This document shows, piece by piece, positions 7,537 to 14,837 of a DNA stretch of 32,451 nt. Origin of the DNA: UBA1361 sp041656375 (lineage in GTDB: Bacteria > Bacillota_I > Bacilli_A > RFN20 > CAG-826); the NCBI GenBank assembly GCA_964410505.1, contig CAYPGR010000011.1, positions 1-32,451 on the forward strand. Reading direction: 5' to 3'. The notes beneath the pieces were generated by a model. It did not search any database. It saw nothing but the letters and a program-made list of their open reading frames with translations, and was not told where the DNA came from. Position numbers and translations under genes: made by a program. The first letter of the stretch is position 1; every line of letters starts with the position of its first letter.

Positions 7537-8460
7537 ATGGAAAAAAAGACATTTATGGTCACTTCACTCGATGCTGGGCAGCGCATAGACAAGTTCTTAA
7601 AAAAAATGATGCCGGCGGCACCGCTGAGTCTCATCTATAAATTATTACGTACTAAGGATGTAAAAGTAAATAATGCTCGCATCAAGGAAGACTATATTTT
7701 AGAGATTGATGACAGTGTCACAATCTTTTTAACAGAGGCTCAAGCGTCAGAGTTTTTAACGCCTTATGCTTTTGCAGAAGTTGAGAAAGACTTTGATGTT
7801 CTCTATGAAGATGATCAAATTTTAGTCACGCATAAAAAAAGTGGGCTCCTCGTTCATTCAACACAAAATGAAAAAATAGAAACACTTGCCAATATGGTAT
7901 TAACCTATTTATTTCGAAAGGGAGAATTTGATCCAACTGCCAGAGGCTACATTCCTTCGCCCGTGGCCCGTATTGATCAAGACACGGACGGTGTGGTAGT
8001 CTTCAGTAAGAAACAAGTGACACATCAAGTGCTTGCAAACGCTTTTACGAATGAATCAATGGTCCGTCGCGCCTACCGATTGGTCGTTTATGGTATAGTG
8101 AAACCTGATGTTGGGATAATTAATTTCCCGCTCATTAAAGAAAACGGAATCGTAAAAGTAGACCCAAAAGGTCATGTGGCTTCAACGCGTTATCAAGTCC
8201 TAAAGTATGGAAAAGATAAGACCTACCTTGAAGCGATACTTTTAACGGGGCGCCAACATCAAATTCGGGTTCATTTTCAAAACCTTGGTCATCCTATTTT
8301 GGGTGATCAAAAATACGGTAAGAAGGGTGACGGCTATCCGTTTGCGCTTAATGCTTATGCCTTAACCTTTATGAATCTAGAATTCCCACTTGATTATTTA
8401 AATGAGAAAACATTTATTGCCGATAACACAAAAGAATTAATGACATTAATAGGAGGATAG
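7537..8460 (+). CDS. RluC/RluD-type pseudouridine synthase with S4 domain
   Basis: 307 residues converting uridine to pseudouridine in RNA, most likely 23S rRNA. The N-terminal S4 RNA-binding domain (about 12-65) has the 'RIDKFLKK' and 'KVNNARIK' pattern. The catalytic domain follows from about 85. The active-site motif, usually HRLDRxTSG, reads A144-R-I-D-Q-D-T-D-G152; the essential aspartate is present (D147), while the preceding H and following R are changed. The second motif, GRQHQIRVHF, and 'GDQKYG' near the C-terminus are intact. The start at 7537 has no ribosome site and sits six bases after a -10 box, so the mRNA is probably leaderless. The next gene begins two bases after the stop, giving a two-gene operon. 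Which uridine is modified cannot be told. Confidence 0.88.
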   Translation: MEKKTFMVTSLDAGQRIDKFLKKMMPAAPLSLIYKLLRTKDVKVNNARIKEDYILEIDDSVTIFLTEAQASEFLTPYAFAEVEKDFDVLYEDDQILVTHKKSGLLVHSTQNEKIETLANMVLTYLFRKGEFDPTARGYIPSPVARIDQDTDGVVVFSKKQVTHQVLANAFTNESMVRRAYRLVVYGIVKPDVGIINFPLIKENGIVKVDPKGHVASTRYQVLKYGKDKTYLEAILLTGRQHQIRVHFQNLGHPILGDQKYGKKGDGYPFALNAYALTFMNLEFPLDYLNEKTFIADNTKELMTLIGG

Positions 8461-8462
8461 TT

Positions 8463-10154
8463 ATGCGAAATATTGATCAATTACATGAAACGTGGCTGAA
8501 ACATCCGGAGATGCCGAAAAAACTTGTCCGTGAACTTAAAACGATGAGCCAAAAATCCAAAACGGATGCCTTCTACCAAGATGTAGAGTTTGGAACGGCA
8601 GGCATGCGGGGCATTTTAGGCGCGGGGACGAATCGACTAAATATTTTTACGATTCGCCGTGCGGCTCTGGGCTTTGGGTTTTATCTTTTAAAACACTATC
8701 CTGATGCAAAAACGCGGGGCGTGGTGATTGCCCACGATAACCGTCATATGAATAAAGAATTTACCGAAGAAACCTCACGCGCGTTACGAAGTGTGGGTAT
8801 TAAGACCTTTTTATTTGATGAATTAAAACCGACGCCACTTCTTAGCTACGCAGTGCGCCACTTAAAAACGGTTGGTGGCATTATGATTACCGCTTCTCAT
8901 AATCCAAAGAATTATAATGGGTTTAAAGTTTATGATGATACCGGCGCCCAAATGACCCCTGATAAAGTTGATGCCTTACTTGAAGAGATGAGTAAACTTC
9001 CTTCTTTTCTGGATATTAAACTGGGAGAAGTAGAAAATCACTATGCATTACTGAGCGACGATGTTGAAGAAACATACTTCTCAAAGGTATTAAAACTACA
9101 ACTTCGACGTGACCAAAATAAGAATGGCTTCCGAATCGTCTTTACGCCGCAACATGGGGCCGGTCGTAAACTTGGGATGCGGGCGCTTAACGTTATTGGT
9201 TATGATGTCATACCGGTTGTTGATCAAATGAAGCCGGACCCAAATTTTAGCCACACCAAAAACCCCAATCCTGAAGAAAAAGATGCCTACATTGAAGCCA
9301 TCAAATTTGCCCGCGCTCATGGTGCCCATATTATTATTGCAACCGACCCCGATGCCGACCGTCTTGGCCTTGTGGTTCGCAATAAAACGGGAGACTATGA
9401 TTACTTAACAGGTGATGAAAGCGCGGCCTTACTGCTTGATTATCTTTGCAAAACAAAGATCGAACAAGGCGAGGATATTAAAGGCAAATTCTTGTATTCA
9501 ACAATTGTTACAGGCGCGCTCGGCGGGAAGATTGCTAGACACTACGGCTTAAATGTAAAAGAATTCCTTACTGGATTTAAGTTCATTGGCCGCCAAATTG
9601 CCGAGGATGATGCTAAAAATGAAGACCATTTCTTCTTTGGCTATGAAGAAAGTTATGGGTTACTCGCTGCCCCATTTGTTCGTGATAAGGATGCGATTCA
9701 AGCGCTTGTGCTTTATTCAGAAATGGCCCTTTATTATCATTTACGAGGCCGAAGTCTTGATGTCGTTTTAGAAGACCTTTATCAAACCTATGGTTATCAC
9801 ATGGATGTGACCCGTTCACTTGCGTTCCCTGGCGCTGAGGGTCAAGCACAAATGCATCAAATGCTTACTGCTTTAAGAAATAATCCGCCGCGATCAATTG
9901 GAAACCTTGAGGTGATGAGATATGAAGATTATTTAACCGGTGAAGCCTTTGAAAATGGCGTCAAAACAACCTTAACCCTTCCTTCAAGTAATGTTTTACG
10001 CTACCTATTAGAAGGTGGGACTACGATCTCGGTTAGGCCGAGTGGCACTGAACCGAAATGTAAAATATACTTTGGTATTCTTGCCTCAGGAAAAGAAAAA
10101 GCCGAGCAATTGCTCGCGCTTATCCATGAAGACCTTAAAAAGATTCTTATTTAA
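8463..10154 (+). CDS. pgcA: Phosphoglucomutase/phosphomannomutase (alpha-D-phosphohexomutase)
   Basis: 563 residues, the usual length for PgcA-type enzymes that interconvert glucose-1-phosphate and glucose-6-phosphate (or mannose phosphates) in the cytoplasm, feeding glycolipid and polysaccharide synthesis. All four active-site elements are present: the phosphoserine loop TASHNPKNYNG (Ser145), the metal loop DPDADR (around residue 297), the sugar loop GYEESYG (around 395), and the phosphate-binding loop RPSGTEPK near the C-terminus. The GGAGG ribosome site lies within the last codons of the upstream pseudouridine synthase gene, so the two are co-transcribed. Its last 8 bases overlap the convergent HAD gene, with no separate terminator visible. 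Confidence 0.93.
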   Translation: MRNIDQLHETWLKHPEMPKKLVRELKTMSQKSKTDAFYQDVEFGTAGMRGILGAGTNRLNIFTIRRAALGFGFYLLKHYPDAKTRGVVIAHDNRHMNKEFTEETSRALRSVGIKTFLFDELKPTPLLSYAVRHLKTVGGIMITASHNPKNYNGFKVYDDTGAQMTPDKVDALLEEMSKLPSFLDIKLGEVENHYALLSDDVEETYFSKVLKLQLRRDQNKNGFRIVFTPQHGAGRKLGMRALNVIGYDVIPVVDQMKPDPNFSHTKNPNPEEKDAYIEAIKFARAHGAHIIIATDPDADRLGLVVRNKTGDYDYLTGDESAALLLDYLCKTKIEQGEDIKGKFLYSTIVTGALGGKIARHYGLNVKEFLTGFKFIGRQIAEDDAKNEDHFFFGYEESYGLLAAPFVRDKDAIQALVLYSEMALYYHLRGRSLDVVLEDLYQTYGYHMDVTRSLAFPGAEGQAQMHQMLTALRNNPPRSIGNLEVMRYEDYLTGEAFENGVKTTLTLPSSNVLRYLLEGGTTISVRPSGTEPKCKIYFGILASGKEKAEQLLALIHEDLKKILI

Positions 10155-10959
10155 TAATTGCTTTTAATGCACTAACAAGACCATCATTGTTGTTATCTTC
10201 AGTGGTGGTCATTTTTGCATATTTTTGAACACTAGGAACGCCATTTTTCATCCAAATACTAAGTGGTGCCCAAGCGAGCATTTCTTTGTCATTTTCAGCA
10301 TCGCCAGCGGCAATCACCCGTTCGAGTGGGAATTGAAGATGATTGACAATGTGTTCAAGTCCCTCTTTTTTGGTTGATTCGCCTTGATATAATTCGGCGT
10401 ATCCTGATAAATGCCAAAAGCGAATATAGTATCCGGGGAATTTTTCGACTTTGGCGGTGATACTCGCTTTTAAGGCATCATCGAGTTGGTTGAATAAGAA
10501 AATAAGTGTAAGTGGATCCTCTTTTAATTTGGTAAAGGGGTCACCGTAATGGATCGTGCCGCGGTCGTTCCAGAAGAAGGTGTTTAATTCTTCATCATGT
10601 CGCAAAAGGTAGACATGTTCTTCGGTTTCAACCATCAAATTACCTAATAGATCCTCGCCAATACTTGCTACGATCTCTGAGATGACATGACGATCAAAGG
10701 TTCGCTTCCGTTTCGGGAAGTGGTCATTATTCGGAAAAGAAGTGAGTGCGCCATTATACGAAACAATTGGGGCGTTAATACCAAGTTCTTGTTGAAAGGC
10801 ATAAGCTGCTCTCAATGGACGTCCGGTCGCAATAATTACGTGATGCCCATCATCGCTTAGCTGATTAATATAATCGCGTGTCCGGGGCGTAATTTTCTTT
10901 TCATCATTTAAAAGGGTGCCATCGAGATCGAGGGCAATTAAATATTTTTGATGACTCAT
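10147..10959 (-). CDS. Cof-type HAD-IIB hydrolase (sugar/flavin phosphatase-like)
   Basis: 270 residues. HAD motif I is D11-L-D13-GTLL with the nucleophile and acid/base aspartates. 'IIATGR' (motif II, around residue 58) and the C-terminal 'GDAENDKEML' (motif III/IV, Mg2+ binding) complete the set. A C2B cap lies between. The Cof subfamily dephosphorylates sugar phosphates, FMN or pyridoxal phosphate with broad specificity; the substrate cannot be inferred. Its ATG overlaps the trpS stop (ATGA), so translation is coupled to trpS. It ends 8 bases inside the convergent phosphohexomutase gene. Confidence 0.9.
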   Translation of the reverse strand: MSHQKYLIALDLDGTLLNDEKKITPRTRDYINQLSDDGHHVIIATGRPLRAAYAFQQELGINAPIVSYNGALTSFPNNDHFPKRKRTFDRHVISEIVASIGEDLLGNLMVETEEHVYLLRHDEELNTFFWNDRGTIHYGDPFTKLKEDPLTLIFLFNQLDDALKASITAKVEKFPGYYIRFWHLSGYAELYQGESTKKEGLEHIVNHLQFPLERVIAAGDAENDKEMLAWAPLSIWMKNGVPSVQKYAKMTTTEDNNNDGLVSALKAIIK

Positions 10960-11933
10960 TGGAGACCAACCGCCTTTTTGACTTTTAAAAGCGTTTGGTT
11001 GGCGATCACACGCGCCCGTGCGGCCCCATCCTCAAGGACACGGTCAACTTCACCAGTGGCAATAATGTCATGGACTCTTTTTTGAAAGGGTTCAATGACG
11101 GCAATCACTTGGTCCGCAACTGTTTTTTTAAAATCTCCATAGCGGAAATCTTTAAACATCGCGGCAGTTTCTTCGAGTGTTTGATCACTTAAGGCAGCAT
11201 AAATGGTTAATAAATTGGTAATGCCGGGTTTATTCTCGATATCCACTTCAATGGATGATCCTGAATCAGTGACGGCACTCATGATTTTTTTACGAATCAC
11301 CGCAATCTCATCCGTTAAGAAGATATCGCCTTTATCGCTGGCGCTTTTACTCATTTTTTTAGTGGGTTCGGAAAGAGACATGATGCGTTTTCCGACTTTA
11401 GCAATTTCCGGTTCCGGCATGACAAGCACTTTTCCAAAGCGATTATTAAAGCGAATGACTAAATCGCGGGTAATTTCAATATGTTGGATTTGATCTTCGC
11501 CGACCGGCACTTTGTTGGCTTCATATAGTAAAATATCACTTGCCATTAAGACAGGGTAGGTGAAAAGCCCGAGTCCAATCGCATTATTATCCATGTTTTG
11601 ACTTTTTTCTTTAAATTGTGTCATCCGTGATAATTCACCCATGTATAAAAAGTTTTGAAGAATCGCATTGAGTTCAGCGTGGGCGCTGACATCACTTTGT
11701 TTGAAGATAGTGACTTTTTTAGGATCAAGCCCGGCGGCCAGATAAAAAGCCGTCACTAATTTGATATTTTTTCGAAGTTCATTTGGATCAATGGGCAAGG
11801 TTAAAGCATGTAAATCGGCAATAAAAATAAAGACTTCGTTTTCATCTTGAAACTTAGCGAAGTTTTTTAAGGCTCCGATATAATTACCTAACGTTAGTTT
11901 GCCAGTTGGCTTAATTCCACTTAATACGCGCAT
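10956..11933 (-). CDS. trpS: Tryptophanyl-tRNA synthetase
   Basis: 325 residues, class I synthetase charging tRNA-Trp. The N-terminus reads SGIKPTGKLTLGNYIGAL, with the HIGH-like motif as T14-L-G-N17. GEDQ (145-148), and the KMSKS loop (193-197) are intact. A C-terminal anticodon-binding helical domain follows from about 205. The start at 11933 is preceded by a near-perfect promoter at 11953-11981; the ribosome site (AGGA) is weak and about 10 bases away. The leader is too short for a T-box. The stop is TGA within ATGA, shared with the next gene. Confidence 0.96.
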   Translation of the reverse strand: MRVLSGIKPTGKLTLGNYIGALKNFAKFQDENEVFIFIADLHALTLPIDPNELRKNIKLVTAFYLAAGLDPKKVTIFKQSDVSAHAELNAILQNFLYMGELSRMTQFKEKSQNMDNNAIGLGLFTYPVLMASDILLYEANKVPVGEDQIQHIEITRDLVIRFNNRFGKVLVMPEPEIAKVGKRIMSLSEPTKKMSKSASDKGDIFLTDEIAVIRKKIMSAVTDSGSSIEVDIENKPGITNLLTIYAALSDQTLEETAAMFKDFRYGDFKKTVADQVIAVIEPFQKRVHDIIATGEVDRVLEDGAARARVIANQTLLKVKKAVGLQ

Positions 11934-11952
11934 AATGATTAATTCCTAACAA

Positions 11953-11981
11953 ATTATAATCTAAAAAGGGTAGATAGTCAA
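11953..11981 (-). promoter_or_regulatory. SigA promoter of trpS
   Basis: Minus strand: -35 TTGACT (11976-11981), 17-base spacer, perfect -10 TATAAT (11953-11958). Transcription would begin about 12 bases before the trpS start, a short leader. Confidence 0.8.
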
Positions 11982-12027
11982 CAAACGGGGGGACAATTAA
12001 AATTAATAACAAATTTGCTGTAGGGTA

Positions 12028-12056
12028 TTGCATTTACACTATAAATGAGATATATT
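12028..12056 (+). promoter_or_regulatory. SigA promoter of spx
   Basis: -35 TTGCAT (12028-12033), 17-base spacer, -10 TATATT (12051-12056). The spx ribosome site AAGGAGG (12071-12077) follows. It is divergent from the trpS promoter, 46 bases apart. Confidence 0.7.
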
Positions 12057-12083
12057 TAAGACGCGAAAACAAGGAGGAAACAC

Positions 12084-12521
12084 ATGATTAAAATTTATAC
12101 GTCACCAAGTTGTTCTTCGTGTCGAAAAGTTAAACAATGGTTTGACGAACAACAAATTCCTTATGAAGAACATAATATTTTTTCCGCCTCACTGAGTGAA
12201 GCAGAATTAAAAGAAATTTTATATAAGTCGGAAAACGGAACTGATGATATTATTTCGACCCGAAGCAAAGTGATCAAAGAAAAAGACATTGATATTAATA
12301 ACCTAACCATGAGTGAAGTTGTTAAATTTATTAAAGAGAACCCCTCAGTTTTAAAACGGCCAATCATGGTGGATACCCATCGGATTCAAGTGGGCTACAA
12401 TAGTGAAGAAATTATGACGTTTATTCCCCGTGAACGGCGGGCCCAAATGGAAGAAGAACTCATGGCAAAACCACTCCACACGAACGAAACGTGTGAAGGG
12501 GATGAATGCGAAATTGAGTAG
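12084..12521 (+). CDS. spx: Spx-type redox-sensing transcription regulator
   Basis: 145 residues of the ArsC/Spx thioredoxin-like fold. Spx binds the C-terminal domain of RNA polymerase alpha and redirects transcription during disulfide stress. The CxxC redox switch C10-S-S-C13 is present. So is the arginine of the KRPIMVD segment (R92), conserved in Spx and needed for function in Bacillus. Two extra cysteines lie in the C-terminal tail (NETCEGDECEIE), beyond the usual core; the tail is where ClpXP recognition occurs in Bacillus. A strong ribosome site (AAGGAGG) lies 6 bases before the ATG. The gene is monocistronic, with own promoter and a terminator inside the convergent CYTH gene. Confidence 0.92.
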   Translation: MIKIYTSPSCSSCRKVKQWFDEQQIPYEEHNIFSASLSEAELKEILYKSENGTDDIISTRSKVIKEKDIDINNLTMSEVVKFIKENPSVLKRPIMVDTHRIQVGYNSEEIMTFIPRERRAQMEEELMAKPLHTNETCEGDECEIE

Positions 12522-12529
12522 GCCTTCAA

Positions 12530-13114
12530 TTATTTAGTTTTTTGAGAAAGAGCATTCATTGCTCTTTTTTGTTTGCTTTCAAAGTTTTCGCGATAGGGAA
12601 TACCGACTTCTTGACAGATTTTTTCAAGAAGCGCTTTAGCCCGTTTAAGGGAAGTGGCTTCCATCTCGATTTCGTAGTCTTGATTGTCGCCATAGCGATT
12701 CTCATCAATGGCTAAAGTTAAATCTTCATATTGCTTTTCAATCCGTAGGGTTGATAAGCTGGCAATAATTTTTAAATCTTGAGGTTTAATGTAAAGACTT
12801 TCAATAAAATCACTAATATCTCCTTCTGGAAAGACTTGGTTTTGTTGGAATAAATCAAATTGATCACGCAATAAATTTTGTGATTTCTCAAGGAGTCCTT
12901 CGGCCATTGGTAGTTTTAGGGTCATTACGTACCCATTTAACTTGCGAATTCTTAAACTCAACCCGAGTTTTCTTAAATCACGATTTTCTGTATCAATATA
13001 ATAATTTTTTTGAATAAACCCGTCGGAAACATCAAGCGAAAAATAGTTTAATATTTTTTCATAATCTTCGCGGGTTAAGAGTGCTTTTGCTTCAATTTCA
13101 ATACTTGTTGCCAT
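12530..13114 (-). CDS. CYTH-domain protein (YjbK-like inorganic triphosphatase)
   Basis: 194 residues beginning MATSIEIEAK, which carries the CYTH signature ExExK as E6, E8, K10. Alternating charged strands follow (RKLGLSLRIRKLNG, YVMTLKLP, EIEMEAT), typical of the triphosphate tunnel metalloenzymes. These hydrolyse inorganic triphosphate or thiamine triphosphate. The divergent NAD kinase neighbour matches the Bacillus yjbK-yjbN arrangement. GAGGT lies 8 bases before the start. The 3' end contains the spx terminator, so the last 35-40 bases serve two functions. Confidence 0.87.
   Translation of the reverse strand: MATSIEIEAKALLTREDYEKILNYFSLDVSDGFIQKNYYIDTENRDLRKLGLSLRIRKLNGYVMTLKLPMAEGLLEKSQNLLRDQFDLFQQNQVFPEGDISDFIESLYIKPQDLKIIASLSTLRIEKQYEDLTLAIDENRYGDNQDYEIEMEATSLKRAKALLEKICQEVGIPYRENFESKQKRAMNALSQKTK
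12547..12570 (+). terminator. Terminator of spx inside the convergent CYTH gene
   Basis: AAAGAGCA / TGCTCTTT stem (8 bp) with a 5-base loop, followed by T to 12570. It lies within the last codons of the minus-strand CYTH coding sequence, 26 bases after the spx stop. Confidence 0.75.
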
Positions 13115-13169
13115 CGTTGTTACCTCAGTCTACCAATATGATACAATATAAACGAACATTTATAAAGTT

Positions 13170-13967
13170 ATGGCAATAAGATATAAAGTATTTGTGCGCG
13201 AAGATCGCACGAGTGAAGAGGTTAGTGAGACGCTGAAGCAAAGAGCAGCGCATTTTGGGTTTGTTTATGACGAAGAAAATCCTGAATATATTTTTTCAAT
13301 TGGAGGCGATGGCACTTTTTTAAAAGCGGTTCATCACCATCTTCGGGCCCTTAAAAATATTCATTTCATCGGCATTCACACTGGTTCGCTCGGGTTTTTT
13401 GCCGATTTTAGGGTTGAAGATATTGAATCCGTATTTCAAGCCATCTTGACCAATAGCGCAAATTATAATTCCTACCGACTCGTTAAAGCTGAAATTATTC
13501 AAAATAATAAAAAGCGCAATTTTTATGCAGTTAATGAAGTGCGAATTGAAAATGTCCACCATACCTTAGTCCTTGATGTTTTCCTCAATCGTGATCGCTT
13601 GGAAATATCGCGCGGTAATGGGGTGCTTGTGGCGACCCAACTAGGTAGTAGTGGCTATAATAAATCTCTTGGTGGCGCGATCATTAATCGTGACCTTCCG
13701 CTACTCGAATACACTAAAATCGCTCCGATTGCGAATACGGTTTATCGCCCGTTAGTGAATCCGCTCATTATCGGTGATAAGGATACACTGACATTTCATG
13801 GTCGTAATGCCTTTACCTTTTTCGGTTATGATAGTTTAACAAAGAAACTAAGTGATGCGCCTTTTACCATTAAGGTTTCACTCAGCAATAAAAAAGTAAA
13901 GATGATGCATCGCAGTGATCGTCCTTATACCCAAATCTTAAATGAAACATTCCTCGGAGGCTTTTAA
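13170..13967 (+). CDS. nadK: NAD kinase
   Basis: 265 residues, the short form found in Bacillota; phosphorylates NAD to NADP. The ATP/NAD-binding GGDGT motif is at 45-49 with catalytic D47. An 'AVNEVRIEN' segment carries the conserved Asn-Glu pair (around 122), and the glycine-rich 'LGSSGYNKSLGGA' loop (around 157-169) corresponds to the usual TGSTAY motif. The start has no ribosome site; a TACAAT lies upstream (about 13141-13146) and a TATAAA only three bases before the ATG, so the start region is unusual. The stop overlaps the next start by one base (TAATG). Confidence 0.94.
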   Translation: MAIRYKVFVREDRTSEEVSETLKQRAAHFGFVYDEENPEYIFSIGGDGTFLKAVHHHLRALKNIHFIGIHTGSLGFFADFRVEDIESVFQAILTNSANYNSYRLVKAEIIQNNKKRNFYAVNEVRIENVHHTLVLDVFLNRDRLEISRGNGVLVATQLGSSGYNKSLGGAIINRDLPLLEYTKIAPIANTVYRPLVNPLIIGDKDTLTFHGRNAFTFFGYDSLTKKLSDAPFTIKVSLSNKKVKMMHRSDRPYTQILNETFLGGF

Positions 13968-14317
13968 TGACTTTTAATGACTTTTTACGCGATTATGGAC
14001 TCTTTATTGCGTTCACCATATTCTTTATTATTATCATTCTAATTGCCTTATTTTTACTTGTTCCACGGCTTAAAAAGACCGGCCCCGCACTTGCAACTTA
14101 CGATCAATCAAAATTGATTAACTTACTTGGCGGGGAAGGTAATATCATCCAATTAGCGGCCCGCGGTTCACGCTTAACGGTGACTGTAAAAGACCCAAAA
14201 CTTGTTGATGTCACCGCATTAAAAAAACACGGGGTTGACCGTGTGATTGTGATGCAAGATAAATTCGTGTTACTCGTCGCCAAAGAAGTCGCTGCTTTAT
14301 TTGATAAACTTCCCTAG
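13967..14317 (+). CDS. Membrane-anchored PTS EIIB-like protein lacking the phosphocysteine
   Basis: 116 residues. One TM helix (about 12-37) is followed by a basic junction and a soluble domain (about 50-115). That domain follows the glucose-type PTS EIIB pattern: LLGGEGNIIQL, then SRLTVTVKDP, then a closing strand and helix. In real EIIB domains the strand before 'TRLR' carries the cysteine that takes phosphate from EIIA. Here the segment reads AARGSRLTV with no cysteine, and the protein contains none at all. It therefore cannot act as a phosphocarrier and may be a sensor or structural partner. GGAGG within the NAD kinase end serves as ribosome site; the two are co-transcribed. The last 21 bases overlap the convergent maf. 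Confidence 0.7.
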   Translation: MTFNDFLRDYGLFIAFTIFFIIIILIALFLLVPRLKKTGPALATYDQSKLINLLGGEGNIIQLAARGSRLTVTVKDPKLVDVTALKKHGVDRVIVMQDKFVLLVAKEVAALFDKLP

Positions 14318-14836
14318 TTCTTCAACGGGTAGGCCCATGACATTATAATAACTGCCTTTAATTTCCCGTACGAGATTAAATTCCTTGTCTTGAATCCCAT
14401 AGGCGCCGGCTTTATCAAAAGGTGAGCCGGTTTTTATATAGGCGGCGATCACGTCATCTGACAAGTCATTAAAAAAGACTTCAGTGACGACATTCTTGTT
14501 TATTTCCATACGCGGACTTAAAAGCGTGAAACCGCTTATGACATGGTGTTTTTTACCGCTTAATTTTCGGAGCATGCGATAGGCGTCTTTTTCATCTTTT
14601 GGTTTGCCTAAAAGTTCGCCTTCGATCACGACAATAGTATCACAGGCGAGGACCGTATCGTTTGGATGGTCGGCAAAGATTTTATAGGCTTTATACTTTG
14701 AAATTATTTTTGCGGTATCACTTGGGATACTCACTAAAATATTTTCATCAATATCGGGCACGATGATTGAAAAGTCTTTCACTAACATCTTCGTTAATTC
14801 GGCACGACGTGGAGATTTAGAAGCCAGAATAAACAT
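14297..14836 (-). CDS. maf: Maf-family nucleotide pyrophosphatase
   Basis: 179 residues. The N-terminal ASKSPRRAEL signature (5-14) is diagnostic, and 'ACDTIVVIEGELLGKP' (around 69-84) holds the substrate-binding acidic residues. Maf enzymes cleave non-canonical or modified dNTP/NTPs (dTTP, UTP, pseudo-UTP) to monophosphates, a house-cleaning role, and have been linked to septum inhibition in Bacillus. The start lies one base after the RNase J stop, and the gene appears to rely on RNase J transcription. The 3' end overlaps the EIIB-like gene by 21 bases in convergent orientation. Confidence 0.94.
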   Translation of the reverse strand: MFILASKSPRRAELTKMLVKDFSIIVPDIDENILVSIPSDTAKIISKYKAYKIFADHPNDTVLACDTIVVIEGELLGKPKDEKDAYRMLRKLSGKKHHVISGFTLLSPRMEINKNVVTEVFFNDLSDDVIAAYIKTGSPFDKAGAYGIQDKEFNLVREIKGSYYNVMGLPVEELGKFIK

Positions 14837-14837
14837 C

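Noticed and set aside
11934..12083. T-box riboswitch upstream of trpS
   Set aside because: The promoter lies about 20 bases from the start, leaving no room for a T-box leader, and no T-box sequence is visible.
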